This document shows positions 43,744 to 51,536 of a stretch of 64,000 nucleotides of DNA, in pieces. The stretch is from positions 110,019-174,018 of the forward strand of contig CAZHED010000008.1 of the NCBI GenBank assembly GCA_964531095.1. Direction: 5' to 3'. A program made the position numbers and the translations under genes. The notes beneath the pieces were generated by a model. That model was not told where the DNA came from. It searched no databases and saw only the letters and a program-made list of their open reading frames with translations. Every line of letters starts with the position of its first letter. The first letter of the stretch is position 1. The DNA comes from Palsa-1150 sp964531095. Lineage in GTDB: Bacteria > Myxococcota_A > Polyangia > Polyangiales > Polyangiaceae.

Positions 43744-44040
43744 GGGCGCCGCCTCCTCGCCGTACGGGGCCGCCTCCTCATCGCCGGGCGTCGGGTCCTC
43801 ACGGCCCGGCGGTGCCTCCTCATCATGAGGCGGCGCCTTCTCACCATGAGGAGGCGGCGCCGGATGCGGGGACGTGGCCGCCTCGTCACGAGGCGCCGTC
43901 GCCGAAGCGCGAGAAACCGCCTTCTCGCGAGAAGAAGGCGCCGCTTCGAGGCGATCGGCCGCTTTCTGGCGTTGGGGCGCCGCGTTCTCGCGTCGAGGCG
44001 CCGCCGCCTCGTGATGAGGAGGCGCCGCCTCAATGATGAG
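43744..44040. repeat. Degenerate 21-bp palindromic tandem array
   Basis: About 14 units of roughly 21 bp follow one another, consensus near GGCGCCGCCTCGTGATGAGGA. Most units contain a CCTC-N-GAGG or CTTCTC-GAGAAG dyad, so each can fold alone (for example CCTCCTCATCATGAGG near 43815, CTTCTCGCGAGAAG at 43921, CCTCGTGATGAGG at 44008). Because the period is seven codons, frames on both strands stay open (for example APPPRDE-like heptads on plus), but none has a credible start or composition. I treat the array as non-coding. The whole stretch 43584-44270 (687 bp) contains no gene I can support. Confidence 0.68.
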
Positions 44041-44131
44041 GAGCCACCGCCACGCCCTGAGCGGGCCGTCTCCCGCAGCGAGAAATCAACGCCGTACCGA
44101 AAATCGACGCCGGGCGAAGCGCCCCGCTCCA

Positions 44132-44199
44132 GTGTGCAAGTCGTGTTTACGGCTGGGGGGCTGGGGGGAGCGGCCGCGCTCCCCCCGTGTGCAAGTCGT
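44132..44199. repeat. 13-bp direct repeats flanking a strong palindrome
   Basis: GTGTGCAAGTCGT occurs at 44132-44144 and again at 44187-44199. Between them, ending directly at the second copy, GGGGGGAGCG-GCCG-CGCTCCCCCC (44163-44186) forms a perfect 10-bp stem with a 4-nt loop. The arrangement of direct repeats around a hairpin is unusual. It could act as a terminator for the minus-strand lipoprotein gene that ends at 44271, or be the trace of a small element. Confidence 0.55.
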
Positions 44200-44270
44200 T
44201 TGATCGCGTAGGCGCCAATCGCGTCAGCCGGAGCGGAGCCCCGAAGGGGCGCAGCGCAGGCTGCACATGA

Positions 44271-44765
44271 CTAGTGCGTGAACGGGACTACGCAAAGGCC
44301 CAGATTGCACTGGTTAGGCGCGATGCAGTCGGCCGCCGATTGGCAAGGGAACGCGCACTTTCCGTACTGCAGGTTGCAGTGGTGTGTTCCGCAGGGCACG
44401 TCGTTCTGGCACTGAAAGGCGATCGGCCCCGGAACCGACATTTGACCGCTGGCGGCGGGCGCTGCGGTCGGAGCGGGAGCAGGCGCAGGTCCGGGCGGCG
44501 GTGCAGGCGGGGCGGCCTGCGGCTGGGCCGGATACGTTCCGTACGGCGCCGTCGGGGCGGCGGCCGGATAAGGCTGCTGCCCGTATGCCGGCTGCGGTTG
44601 CGGCTGCGGATACGCCTGGGCGGGATAGGGCTGGGGCGGGTAGCCCTGCGGCGGATAGGCCGTCGTCGCCGTGGTCGGCGGCGGCGTATCATCTTGCTTT
44701 TTTGCGCAGCCACCGAAAATAGCGAAAAGGGGCACGAGCGCAGTGCAGATTAGAAGCGTTCGCAT
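44271..44765 (-). CDS. Pro/Tyr/Gln-rich lipoprotein with Cys-rich tail
   Basis: A 164-residue lipoprotein from the ATG at 44765, which follows AAGGAG by 8 nt. The signal MRTLLICTALVPLFAIFGGC ends in a lipobox-like GGC. The mature part opens with AKKQDD, then a low-complexity region of Tyr-Pro-x repeats (YPPQGYPPQPYPAQAYPQPQ) and Pro/Ala tracts to about residue 110. The last 45 residues hold eight cysteines in a knot-like pattern (CQNDVPCGTHHCNLQYGKCA; CQSAADCIAPNQCNLGLC). Such domains are common in myxobacterial surface lipoproteins. Function is unknown. Confidence 0.8.
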   Translation of the reverse strand: MRTLLICTALVPLFAIFGGCAKKQDDTPPPTTATTAYPPQGYPPQPYPAQAYPQPQPQPAYGQQPYPAAAPTAPYGTYPAQPQAAPPAPPPGPAPAPAPTAAPAASGQMSVPGPIAFQCQNDVPCGTHHCNLQYGKCAFPCQSAADCIAPNQCNLGLCVVPFTH

Positions 44766-44787
44766 GCTCTTGTCTCCTTGCACCATA

Positions 44788-44817
44788 GCTATCGTCGAGG
44801 CCGGGCACCATGGTCAA
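44788..44817 (-). promoter_or_regulatory. Candidate promoter of the Pro/Tyr-rich lipoprotein gene
   Basis: On the minus strand TTGACC (44817-44812) lies 18 bp before GATAGC (44793-44788), with the predicted start near 44781 and the gene's AAGGAG site following. The -10 box is weak. The plus-strand neighbour shares this 71-bp intergenic gap. Confidence 0.3.
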
Positions 44818-44836
44818 TGTTGTGACGTGCTAGCCT

Positions 44837-45538
44837 TTGGACATCCCGCTCTTCCGTCTCGCGCGCCTGGCACGCTTCGCACGTCTCGGCGCGGCCACAG
44901 TCGCAGCAGGGCTCAGCGCCGCGCCGCTCGCTGCCTGCACCCACCACGAGCCTCCGACACCGGACGGCGCCCCGTCCACCGCTCTTCCGGAGCTCGTTCC
45001 GACCCCGCAAGCCGCAACGCTTCCGAGCGCGGCCCGCTCGTCTTCGGCGGGCGCGCCCAGCCCGGACAGCAGCGCCGACCCCGCCTTACTGCCGCAGACC
45101 CACGAGATTCCGCATGCCTCGGGCGCCGAGTTCGACGCGCGCGTCGAGGCGCTTTGGGAAGCGATCGCGAACGACGACCCCGACCGCGCCACGGTCTTCT
45201 TCTTCCCGCTGCGCGCCTATGAGCAAGTGAAGGACGTCGCCGCCCCCGCCGCAGACTGGAAGCACCGGCTGGTCGCCGCGTACGCCCGCGACATCCACAC
45301 GCTCCATAGCCATCTTGGAAACGACGCGGCGAGCGCCCGCCTCGTCGCGATGGACGTGCCGGAGGCGCGTGCACGGTGGGTTGAGCCGGGCGAGGAATAC
45401 AACAAGATCGGCTACTTTCGCGTCTTTGGCTCCAAGCTGCGCTACGAGGTCGACGGGGGGGAGCGTGCATTCGACGTTAAATCGCTCATCTCGTGGCGCG
45501 GCCAGTGGTATGTCGTGCACTTGAGCGCCATCAAGTAA
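44837..45538 (+). CDS. Lipoprotein of unknown function (TTG start)
   Basis: A 233-residue protein. A stop codon lies 6 nt upstream in frame and no ATG or GTG occurs before the lipobox, so translation must start at TTG 44837. The signal has several Arg residues, a hydrophobic GAATVAAGLSAAPL and the lipobox LAAC. A Ser/Pro/Ala linker (about 35-90) precedes a compact domain (EALWEAIANDDPDRATVFFF; DWKHRLVAAYARDIHTLHSH; KIGYFRVFGSKLRYEVDGGE). The fold is unrecognised; the last strand (WYVVHLSAIK) suggests a cystatin- or NTF2-like shape. Confidence 0.75.
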   Translation: MDIPLFRLARLARFARLGAATVAAGLSAAPLAACTHHEPPTPDGAPSTALPELVPTPQAATLPSAARSSSAGAPSPDSSADPALLPQTHEIPHASGAEFDARVEALWEAIANDDPDRATVFFFPLRAYEQVKDVAAPAADWKHRLVAAYARDIHTLHSHLGNDAASARLVAMDVPEARARWVEPGEEYNKIGYFRVFGSKLRYEVDGGERAFDVKSLISWRGQWYVVHLSAIK

Positions 45539-45655
45539 ACATGGCGCGAGCTCACTACCTTGCCCGTCGTCAGGGCTTCGTTCCAAAACCCATTATTTGG
45601 AGTGTGGCTGTCCCTCGGGTGACGGCCGCGTCCCCACGATGTACCTTTTTTTCCA

Positions 45656-45670
45656 TGGCACGCGCATTGC
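45656..45670 (+). promoter_or_regulatory. Sigma-54 (RpoN) -24/-12 promoter
   Basis: TGGCACG-N4-TTGC is present exactly (45656-45670), with GG at the -24 and GC at the -12 positions correctly spaced. The predicted start is about 45682, four bases before the ATG at 45686, so the transcript would be almost leaderless. No activator-binding site could be identified by eye in the 100 bp upstream. Confidence 0.65.
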
Positions 45671-45685
45671 GCTTGGGTTGCCGTC

Positions 45686-46510
45686 ATGAGCGCTGATCAC
45701 GCGGCACGGCAGACCACGGTTCGTACGCCCGGCGAGCGGCCGGCGAGGGCTTGGACGGGCGCAGACTCCGCCCGGCTCCGACTGCGAATCCAGGCTCTGG
45801 TCAACGACCTGATGCGTGGGGTGCTCGACGCGTTCGTCATGGCGTCCCCCACCGAGATCGTCGAGCTCATGAGGGTCGTGGGGCACAGTCGCGACTGGGA
45901 CGGCACGTCCTGGCGCTTCGAGCGCGTCGCGAAAGCGATGAACGGCGCGGTTCGACCGGCTTCCTTGGAATCGTCGAAGGCCGAAGTGCCGCCGGTGGCT
46001 CCGCCGGGACGCGATACCCGATCGGGAGCCGAGGAGAGCGGCAGGCCGCTCCGGCGCAACGCCGCGCAGCGCGCGCTGGCACGCGACTCGAAGCAGCAGC
46101 GCGTCCAGTCGATGGATCGCATCGAGGAGGCGGGGCGCGAGCCGCGATCGTCGCTCGGAACGCACGATCCGTTCGACATTACGAGCCCGGGTGAGCTGCT
46201 CGCGTCGGCCGGGAGCGGTACCTCGTCGGGCGAAGCCTTGGACCGAATCGCGATGAACTTCGACCGCGCGACGGCGGCCGCCGGCCGAGCTGCGCCCGCG
46301 GCTCCGCCAACGACTCCCGTCGCGGACGCGTCGAAGCCGGCCGATTCGCTGCCGGCGCCACCGGCGGCGCCGACGCCGGCGGACGGCGCGATCGCCCCTG
46401 TCGACCGTGAAACCGCGAGCGAGCGACGGCCGCGCGTCGTCCTTCGCGAAGGCGAGAGGCTTTTGAGCGCGACCGGATCCGGGGTCGTGATACGCCGCGC
46501 TCGACGCTGA
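45686..46510 (+). CDS. Protein of unknown function downstream of a sigma-54 promoter
   Basis: A 274-residue cytoplasmic-type protein without signal peptide. A helical N-terminal segment (SARLRLRIQALVNDLMRGVL then DAFVMASPTEIVELMRVVG) is followed by long Ala/Pro/Arg/Ser-rich, probably disordered regions and a short Arg-rich end (RPRVVLREGERLLSATGSGV). The N-terminal helix plus basic disordered tail is reminiscent of small nucleoid-type DNA-binding proteins, but no family is recognised. If the sigma-54 start is right the ATG at 45686 is leaderless; a Met near residue 43 is an alternative start. Confidence 0.6.
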   Translation: MSADHAARQTTVRTPGERPARAWTGADSARLRLRIQALVNDLMRGVLDAFVMASPTEIVELMRVVGHSRDWDGTSWRFERVAKAMNGAVRPASLESSKAEVPPVAPPGRDTRSGAEESGRPLRRNAAQRALARDSKQQRVQSMDRIEEAGREPRSSLGTHDPFDITSPGELLASAGSGTSSGEALDRIAMNFDRATAAAGRAAPAAPPTTPVADASKPADSLPAPPAAPTPADGAIAPVDRETASERRPRVVLREGERLLSATGSGVVIRRARR

Positions 46511-46594
46511 AGCCGCCCGCGTTTCTCGGTTCTGCCTTTGTTCCCCGACGCTTCGTCGTGTGCCCCAGAGCGCCGTTCCGCGGCGTGCAACTCC

Positions 46595-47701
46595 ATGGCG
46601 CTTCGCGCGTCCACTTCGTGCGCCCTCGTGGGACTGGCGATGGCCTGCTCGCGGCCCACGACCCTCACGGATGTGGCAACCGAGGCGGAACCGAGCGAAG
46701 CGGCCGTTCGAGAGCTTCCCCGCCTAGCGCCTCTTCCCCCGCCTTCGCCTTCGGGCTCCCCCTCCCCGCCGACCGTATGCGGCGGCGGGCGACGCATGAC
46801 CGTCCACTTTTACGATGTCGGCGAAGCGCTCTCCGCGCTGGTCGGCCTTCCCGACGGGCGACACGTGCTGGTCGACACGGGCGACGGCGCGCACCGGGCA
46901 GGGTGCGGCAGCACGTGCGAGACCGCGGGGCGTCACCTGCTCGAGCAGCTGCGAGCCGACTTGCACGGGTCGCCGATCGATCTGCTGTGGATCACGCACC
47001 AGCACGCGGACCACATCGGAGGGGTAGCCGAAGTACTCGACACCTTCCATGCCCGCATGTATGTCGACAACGGTCGCGACGCGGGGAAGCTCGAAGTGCG
47101 CCGGGCGCATGACGCTGCCGACAGACAAGGCACGGCGATCTCCGTGGTCGACCCCGACCATCCCGACATGCCCATCGCTCGCTCGCCCGACTTGACGCTC
47201 ACGCCCATCCTGCCGCGTGCTTGGCCTGCCTCTTGCGCGCACGACCCCAACGAGTGCTCGATCGCACTCCGCATCGACTTCTGCGCGTCGTCGCTCCTGT
47301 TCACCGGAGACGCCGAGCACGACGAAGAGGCGCTGCTCGACCCACGAGGGCCGGTGACCTTGCTCCAGGTCGCGCATCACGGGAGCGAAACGTCGAGCAC
47401 ACCGGGGTTTCTCGCGAAGGTCAAACCGAAGTACGCCGTCATCTCGGCGGGCAGGCCGGGCGACGGGTACAATCGCCTCTTTTGCCACCCCCGTGCGCGC
47501 ATCGTGCAGCGGTTGACGAGAGTCCTCGCCGGCGCGGCCACGAGCACCGTCGATGCGTTCGAAGGCGAACGATGCGACCGGTCGGTCCCCTCCGACTGGG
47601 CCAGGGTCTCGACGAGCGAGTTCTTGTGGGCGACCGAGCGAGACGGTGACGTGCGCCTGGCGACGACCGGCGACGGCGTTTTCCACCGCGAGCAGCCATG
47701 A
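46595..47701 (+). CDS. ComEC-like metallo-beta-lactamase-fold lipoprotein
   Basis: About 368 residues from the ATG at 46595; an upstream TTG at 46538 only adds an unlikely leader. The N-terminus MALRASTSCALVGLAMAC is a lipoprotein signal (LAMAC), followed by a Pro/Ser linker. The hydrolase domain has YDVGEALSALVGLPDGRHVL with VDTGDG, the metal motif THQHADHIGG (about residue 134), TGDAEHDEEALL and QVAHHGSETSS, the set seen in the ComEC/Rec2 MBL domain. All metal ligands are present. It overlaps the ABC ATPase start by ATGA, so the three genes form one operon. Its substrate outside the cell is unknown. Confidence 0.88.
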   Translation: MALRASTSCALVGLAMACSRPTTLTDVATEAEPSEAAVRELPRLAPLPPPSPSGSPSPPTVCGGGRRMTVHFYDVGEALSALVGLPDGRHVLVDTGDGAHRAGCGSTCETAGRHLLEQLRADLHGSPIDLLWITHQHADHIGGVAEVLDTFHARMYVDNGRDAGKLEVRRAHDAADRQGTAISVVDPDHPDMPIARSPDLTLTPILPRAWPASCAHDPNECSIALRIDFCASSLLFTGDAEHDEEALLDPRGPVTLLQVAHHGSETSSTPGFLAKVKPKYAVISAGRPGDGYNRLFCHPRARIVQRLTRVLAGAATSTVDAFEGERCDRSVPSDWARVSTSEFLWATERDGDVRLATTGDGVFHREQP

Positions 47702-48639
47702 GCACGACCGGCGCGGGCGGCCTCGCCGTGCATTGCCGCGGCCTCGTGAAACGCTACGACGGCGGCGTCGTCGCCGTCGACGGGCTCGACCTCGACGTGC
47801 ACGCCGGCGAGTGCTTCGGTCTTCTCGGCCCGAACGGCGCCGGCAAGACTACGACCGTCGAAATCCTCGAGGGGTTGCTGCAGCCCACGGAGGGACGCGT
47901 CGAGATCCTGGGCCTCACCTGGGCGAGCCACGAACGCGCCCTGCGCGAGCGGATCGGTGTCTCTCTTCAAGAGACGCACCTGTTCGAGCGACTGTCGGTG
48001 CTCGAGATCGTCACGCTGTTCCGGTCGTTCTTCGCAAAGGGCCGCGACCCCGACGACGTCCTGCGGGTCGTCTCGCTCGAGGAGAAGAAGAACGCCTGGT
48101 ACGAGAAGCTGTCCGGTGGGCAGAAGCAACGCCTCGCCGTCGCGTGCGCGCTCGTGGGCGATCCCGAGCTCGTGTTCCTCGACGAGCCGACGACGGGTCT
48201 CGACCCGCAGTCGCGCTTGCAGCTCTGGGACGTCATCGAGAGCTTCAAGCGGAGCGGCCGCGCCGTGCTGTTGACGACGCACTACATGGATGAGGCCGAG
48301 CGCCTATGCGACCGCGTGGGCATCATCGACCACGGCAAAGCCATCGCGCTCGGTTCGCCGCGCGAGCTCATCGCATCACTCGGAGGCCAGGAGGTGATCG
48401 AAGTGACGCTGTCGCGCGGTGCGCTCGATCAAGACGGTGTCGCCGCGCTCGCCGGGGTGCGAGGCGTACGCCGCGTCGCCGACGGGTTCGCGCTGGCGGT
48501 CGATCCGCTCCATGTGGCCCTTCCGGCCCTCATCGACCACCTTCGCGCGTCGGGGCTGAGCCTGGAACGCCTCGCCACACGGCACGCAACCCTCGAAGAC
48601 GTCTTCGTGGCACACACCGGGCGGGGGCTCCGTGACTGA
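47698..48639 (+). CDS. ABC transporter ATP-binding protein (exporter type)
   Basis: A 313-residue ATPase with Walker A GPNGAGKTTT, Q loop SLQETHLFERL, signature LSGGQKQRL, Walker B LVFLDEPTTGLDP and H loop TTHYMDEAE. The tail (about 225-313) resembles the C-terminal domain of DrrA/CcmA-type ATPases. The start overlaps the upstream stop (ATGA), and its end overlaps the permease start by 8 nt, so all three are cotranslated. It powers the adjacent ABC-2 permease. Confidence 0.96.
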   Translation: MSTTGAGGLAVHCRGLVKRYDGGVVAVDGLDLDVHAGECFGLLGPNGAGKTTTVEILEGLLQPTEGRVEILGLTWASHERALRERIGVSLQETHLFERLSVLEIVTLFRSFFAKGRDPDDVLRVVSLEEKKNAWYEKLSGGQKQRLAVACALVGDPELVFLDEPTTGLDPQSRLQLWDVIESFKRSGRAVLLTTHYMDEAERLCDRVGIIDHGKAIALGSPRELIASLGGQEVIEVTLSRGALDQDGVAALAGVRGVRRVADGFALAVDPLHVALPALIDHLRASGLSLERLATRHATLEDVFVAHTGRGLRD

Positions 48640-49666
48640 GCCGCGCTCCGCTCTGCGCGAGCTGACCGTCGCGCGCCTCCGGCTGTTCTTTCGCGAGCCG
48701 AGCACGGTCTTCTGGGCGTTCGGCTTCCCGCTGCTCTTGACCGTCGCCCTCGGAATCGCCTTCCGCAACCGCCCGCCGGAGCCGGCCGTCGTCGCCATCG
48801 AAGACGGCCCAGGCGCCGAGCGCGTGCTCGCACGGATCGCCTCGCCCCTGGTGAGGGCGAGAGTCGAAGACAGCGCGACGGCGGCCAGAGAGCTACGGTC
48901 CGGCAAGGTGGCCCTCGTGATCGTACCGGGCGAGCCGACCTCGTACCGCTACGACGAAACCCGACCCGAGGCGCGCCTCGCGCGAGTCCTGGTCAACGAC
49001 CTATTGCAGCGCGCGGCGGGGCGCTCCGACGCCGTGTCGGTCCGCGACGAGCGAGTCACGGAAGTGGGGGCCAGGTACATCGACTTCCTGGTCCCCGGCC
49101 TCGTCGGGCTGAATCTCATGTCGAGCGGCATGTGGGGGATCGGTTACGCGATCGTCGAAATGCGGACGAAGAAACTCGTCAAACGTCTCCTGGCGACGCC
49201 CATGCGACGGAGCGATTTCCTTCTCTCGTTCGTGATCATGCGCGCGCTCTTCGTGGCCATCGAAGTGCCCGTGCTCTTCGGATTCGGGTGGATCGCGTTC
49301 GGCGTGCGCGTGGTCGGCTCACCGCTTCTGCTGCTCGCGCTGTGCTTTCTCGGCGCGTCCACGTTCGGCGGCATCGGCTTGCTCGTAGCCTCGCGCGCGC
49401 AAAACACGCAGACGATCGGCGGGCTGATGAACCTCGTGATGATGCCCATGTTCATCGCCTCGGGGGTGTTCTTCTCCACTTCGAACTTTCCCGACGGAAT
49501 GCAGCCGTTTCTCCGCGCCATGCCACTCACAGCGCTGAACGACGCGCTGCGCGCGGTCGCCAACGACGGCGCCGCGCTGCACGACGTGTGGCGGCCAGCG
49601 CTGGTTCTGGGCTCGTGGGCGGCGCTGTCGTACGCAGCGGCGTTTAAGCTGTTCCGCTGGTTATGA
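48632..49666 (+). CDS. ABC-2 type transporter permease
   Basis: A 344-residue membrane protein with a GTG start inside the ATPase gene. The N-terminal TM (VFWAFGFPLLLTVALGIAF) is followed by an extracytoplasmic domain of about 130 residues and five further TMs, with the ABC-2 signature near MEMRTKKLVKRLLATPMRRS and GGLMNLVMMPMFIASGVFFS. Export of an antibiotic, lipid or glycan is typical of this class. Its 3' end overlaps the convergent gene by 23 nt. Confidence 0.94.
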   Translation: MTEPRSALRELTVARLRLFFREPSTVFWAFGFPLLLTVALGIAFRNRPPEPAVVAIEDGPGAERVLARIASPLVRARVEDSATAARELRSGKVALVIVPGEPTSYRYDETRPEARLARVLVNDLLQRAAGRSDAVSVRDERVTEVGARYIDFLVPGLVGLNLMSSGMWGIGYAIVEMRTKKLVKRLLATPMRRSDFLLSFVIMRALFVAIEVPVLFGFGWIAFGVRVVGSPLLLLALCFLGASTFGGIGLLVASRAQNTQTIGGLMNLVMMPMFIASGVFFSTSNFPDGMQPFLRAMPLTALNDALRAVANDGAALHDVWRPALVLGSWAALSYAAAFKLFRWL

Positions 49667-50141
49667 GGCGCTCGAGCTCACCGGACGCATCCGCGTCGAC
49701 CAACGCCGGATACGTGCCGACGGCGCGATCGGCGACGAAGACGACGGGCAAGTCGTCGCGCTCGCAGCCGGCTCGCCGGATGACGAACTCCAGCGTCGCC
49801 TCGTCGCCCGCCACGTCGAGTCGCTTCCAGGCGATCGACTTCGAGCCGAGGAGCTCCTCGATCCGGGTGAGCTCGCGGACGTTGCGGTCCCCCTCGACGT
49901 AGACGAGCACGGGGGCCGGCTCGGCGCCGGGCCGCGACACGCCCGAACCCGCCGCACGAAGGCGCTGCAGTCGTGTGGCGGCGTCGGATCGACGCGCGAG
50001 ATCTTCGGCGGACGCGAGGGGCTGGCCGAGCGTCGCGTTGAGCCGCCGCGCCAAGTCCTTCGAGATGCGAAGCGGGGCGAACGAGTCCCCCTGGGGAGCG
50101 ACCACCGCGCGATAGAGGGCGTCGCGAAGGCGAGTGAGCAT
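49644..50141 (-). CDS. Thioredoxin-fold (glutaredoxin-like) protein lacking active-site Cys
   Basis: About 165 residues from the ATG at 50141. The C-terminal 90 residues look like a glutaredoxin fold (PVLVYVEGDRNVRELTRIEE then IAWKRLDVAGDEATLEFVIR, LPVVFVADRAVGTYPALVDA, with cis-Pro-like LP), but the CxxC site is replaced by EGDRN, so a redox role is doubtful. The N-terminal 70 residues are helical (SFAPLRISKDLARRLNATLG). Its last codons overlap those of the permease on the other strand. Confidence 0.6.
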   Translation of the reverse strand: MLTRLRDALYRAVVAPQGDSFAPLRISKDLARRLNATLGQPLASAEDLARRSDAATRLQRLRAAGSGVSRPGAEPAPVLVYVEGDRNVRELTRIEELLGSKSIAWKRLDVAGDEATLEFVIRRAGCERDDLPVVFVADRAVGTYPALVDADASGELERLITSGTA

Positions 50142-50261
50142 GGGTCTGAGTAAAGACCCGCCCTGGATGTCGGCGTCAAGTGGTCCGCCCGCCCTCCGGC
50201 GTCGGCGCCCCGACCGCGGGGCTTGACTCGCTGGCCCCACGCGTCGACTCTCGCGTGCCTC

Positions 50262-51500
50262 GTGCTCCGCCGTATCCGCGATCCGAATATCCGCCTCGTC
50301 TACCTCTCCGTACTCCTTCTCGGGACGGCGTATGGCATTTCGATCGCCGTGATCGCGCTCCACTTGGACGCGCGGGGCTTCACGAAGTCGGATATCGGGC
50401 AGCTCGCGGCCTTCTTCGCGTCGGGCATCGTGGCCACGTCGATCCCCGTCGGCGCCCTTCTCCGGCGCTTCTCCGCGAAGGCCACGCTGACGGCATCGCT
50501 GCTCGGCTACGCGGTGGCCGTCGGCGTGTTCCCGCTCCTTCGCAGTTATGAAGCCATCGCCTTTGCGCGATTCTTCGACGGTGCGTTTTCCGTGGGAATC
50601 TGGGTGAGCTGCGAAACCATCCTCCTCATGCGCTCAGACGAGGACAACAAGGCATACGTGACCAGCCTCTACGCGATCGCGATCGCGGTCGGCTACATCG
50701 TGGGGCCTCTGGCGGCGAAGCCCATCGCGCACGCCGCTTCGATCGAAGCCTGCTTCTGGGTGGCCTCCGCCATCGCCACACTCTCGGGCCTCGTCGTGCT
50801 CACCCGCCTCGACCCCGACCCCCCCGGCGCGCACGGCGAGGCGCCGTCGAGCGCCGCCCCGGCTCGGCGCGAGTCGACGGCTCAGCTCGTCGGCTTGATC
50901 AAGACATCGTGCTTCGCGACGTTCGCGTACGGTTATTTCCAGGCGTCCGTCGTCCTCTTCCTGCCTCTTTACCTCGTCGAATCGAAGGGGATTTCGCGCG
51001 AGCAAACGATCGTGATTCCCGCATTCTTCGCCGCCGGAATGCTCCTCTTCTCGAACGCGGCCGGTCGCCTCGGCGATCGCGTCGGGCATCTCTCGGTCAT
51101 GCGTGTGCTCGGCGCAGTCGGTGTGGCGACCGTCCTGTCGTTCGTGTTCTTGGATTCGTTCGCGCTGATGGCGGCCGCGGTGTTCACCGCCGGTGCCACC
51201 CTCGCGTCGATCTCGCCGGTGAGCCTCGCGCTCCAGGGCGTCGTGGCGCCCAAGCACGCCTACAGCCGCGCGAACGCCATTTACAACGTCTTTTACGCGG
51301 CGGGGATGCTGTTGGGACCGCCGGTATCGAGTGTCATTTTCCGGCGCTTCGGGGGCGCAGCGATGCTCTTCCACCTGGCTGCGCTTTGGATGTCGTTCGT
51401 TGTCTTCGCGCGTGTCTTCGCCGCCGACGATCCCGCTTACCGCGCGCGCGTGTTGCGCGGCGGGGCCGGGCGCGAAAAGCGGGCCGCGCACCTGGCTTAG
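50262..51500 (+). CDS. MFS transporter
   Basis: About 412 residues from the GTG at 50262 (MLRRIRDPNIRLVYLSVLLL), with a TTG at 50223 as a less likely start. Twelve TM helices are visible in two six-helix halves joined by a Pro/Ala/Arg-rich loop (about 185-215). The loop-2/3 motif of the first half appears as GALLRRFSAKATLTAS and of the second as GRLGDRVGHLSVMR (typical G-x-x-x-D/G-R form). It is probably a drug or metabolite exporter; no specificity can be set. It runs into the sugar-uptake locus 36 bp later. Confidence 0.9.
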   Translation: MLRRIRDPNIRLVYLSVLLLGTAYGISIAVIALHLDARGFTKSDIGQLAAFFASGIVATSIPVGALLRRFSAKATLTASLLGYAVAVGVFPLLRSYEAIAFARFFDGAFSVGIWVSCETILLMRSDEDNKAYVTSLYAIAIAVGYIVGPLAAKPIAHAASIEACFWVASAIATLSGLVVLTRLDPDPPGAHGEAPSSAAPARRESTAQLVGLIKTSCFATFAYGYFQASVVLFLPLYLVESKGISREQTIVIPAFFAAGMLLFSNAAGRLGDRVGHLSVMRVLGAVGVATVLSFVFLDSFALMAAAVFTAGATLASISPVSLALQGVVAPKHAYSRANAIYNVFYAAGMLLGPPVSSVIFRRFGGAAMLFHLAALWMSFVVFARVFAADDPAYRARVLRGGAGREKRAAHLA

Positions 51501-51536
51501 GGCACCCACCTCCACAATGAATGATAGAGAGGACAC

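Noticed and set aside
41694..44033. Long minus-strand frame opposite the AgmX-like gene and the hairpin array
   Set aside because: Its N-terminal part is the translated 21-bp repeat (Arg/Leu rich) and the rest is antisense to a domain-containing gene.
19786..44040. Possibility that the repeat arrays are CRISPR arrays
   Set aside because: Units are contiguous and degenerate with no unique spacers, and no cas gene is present.
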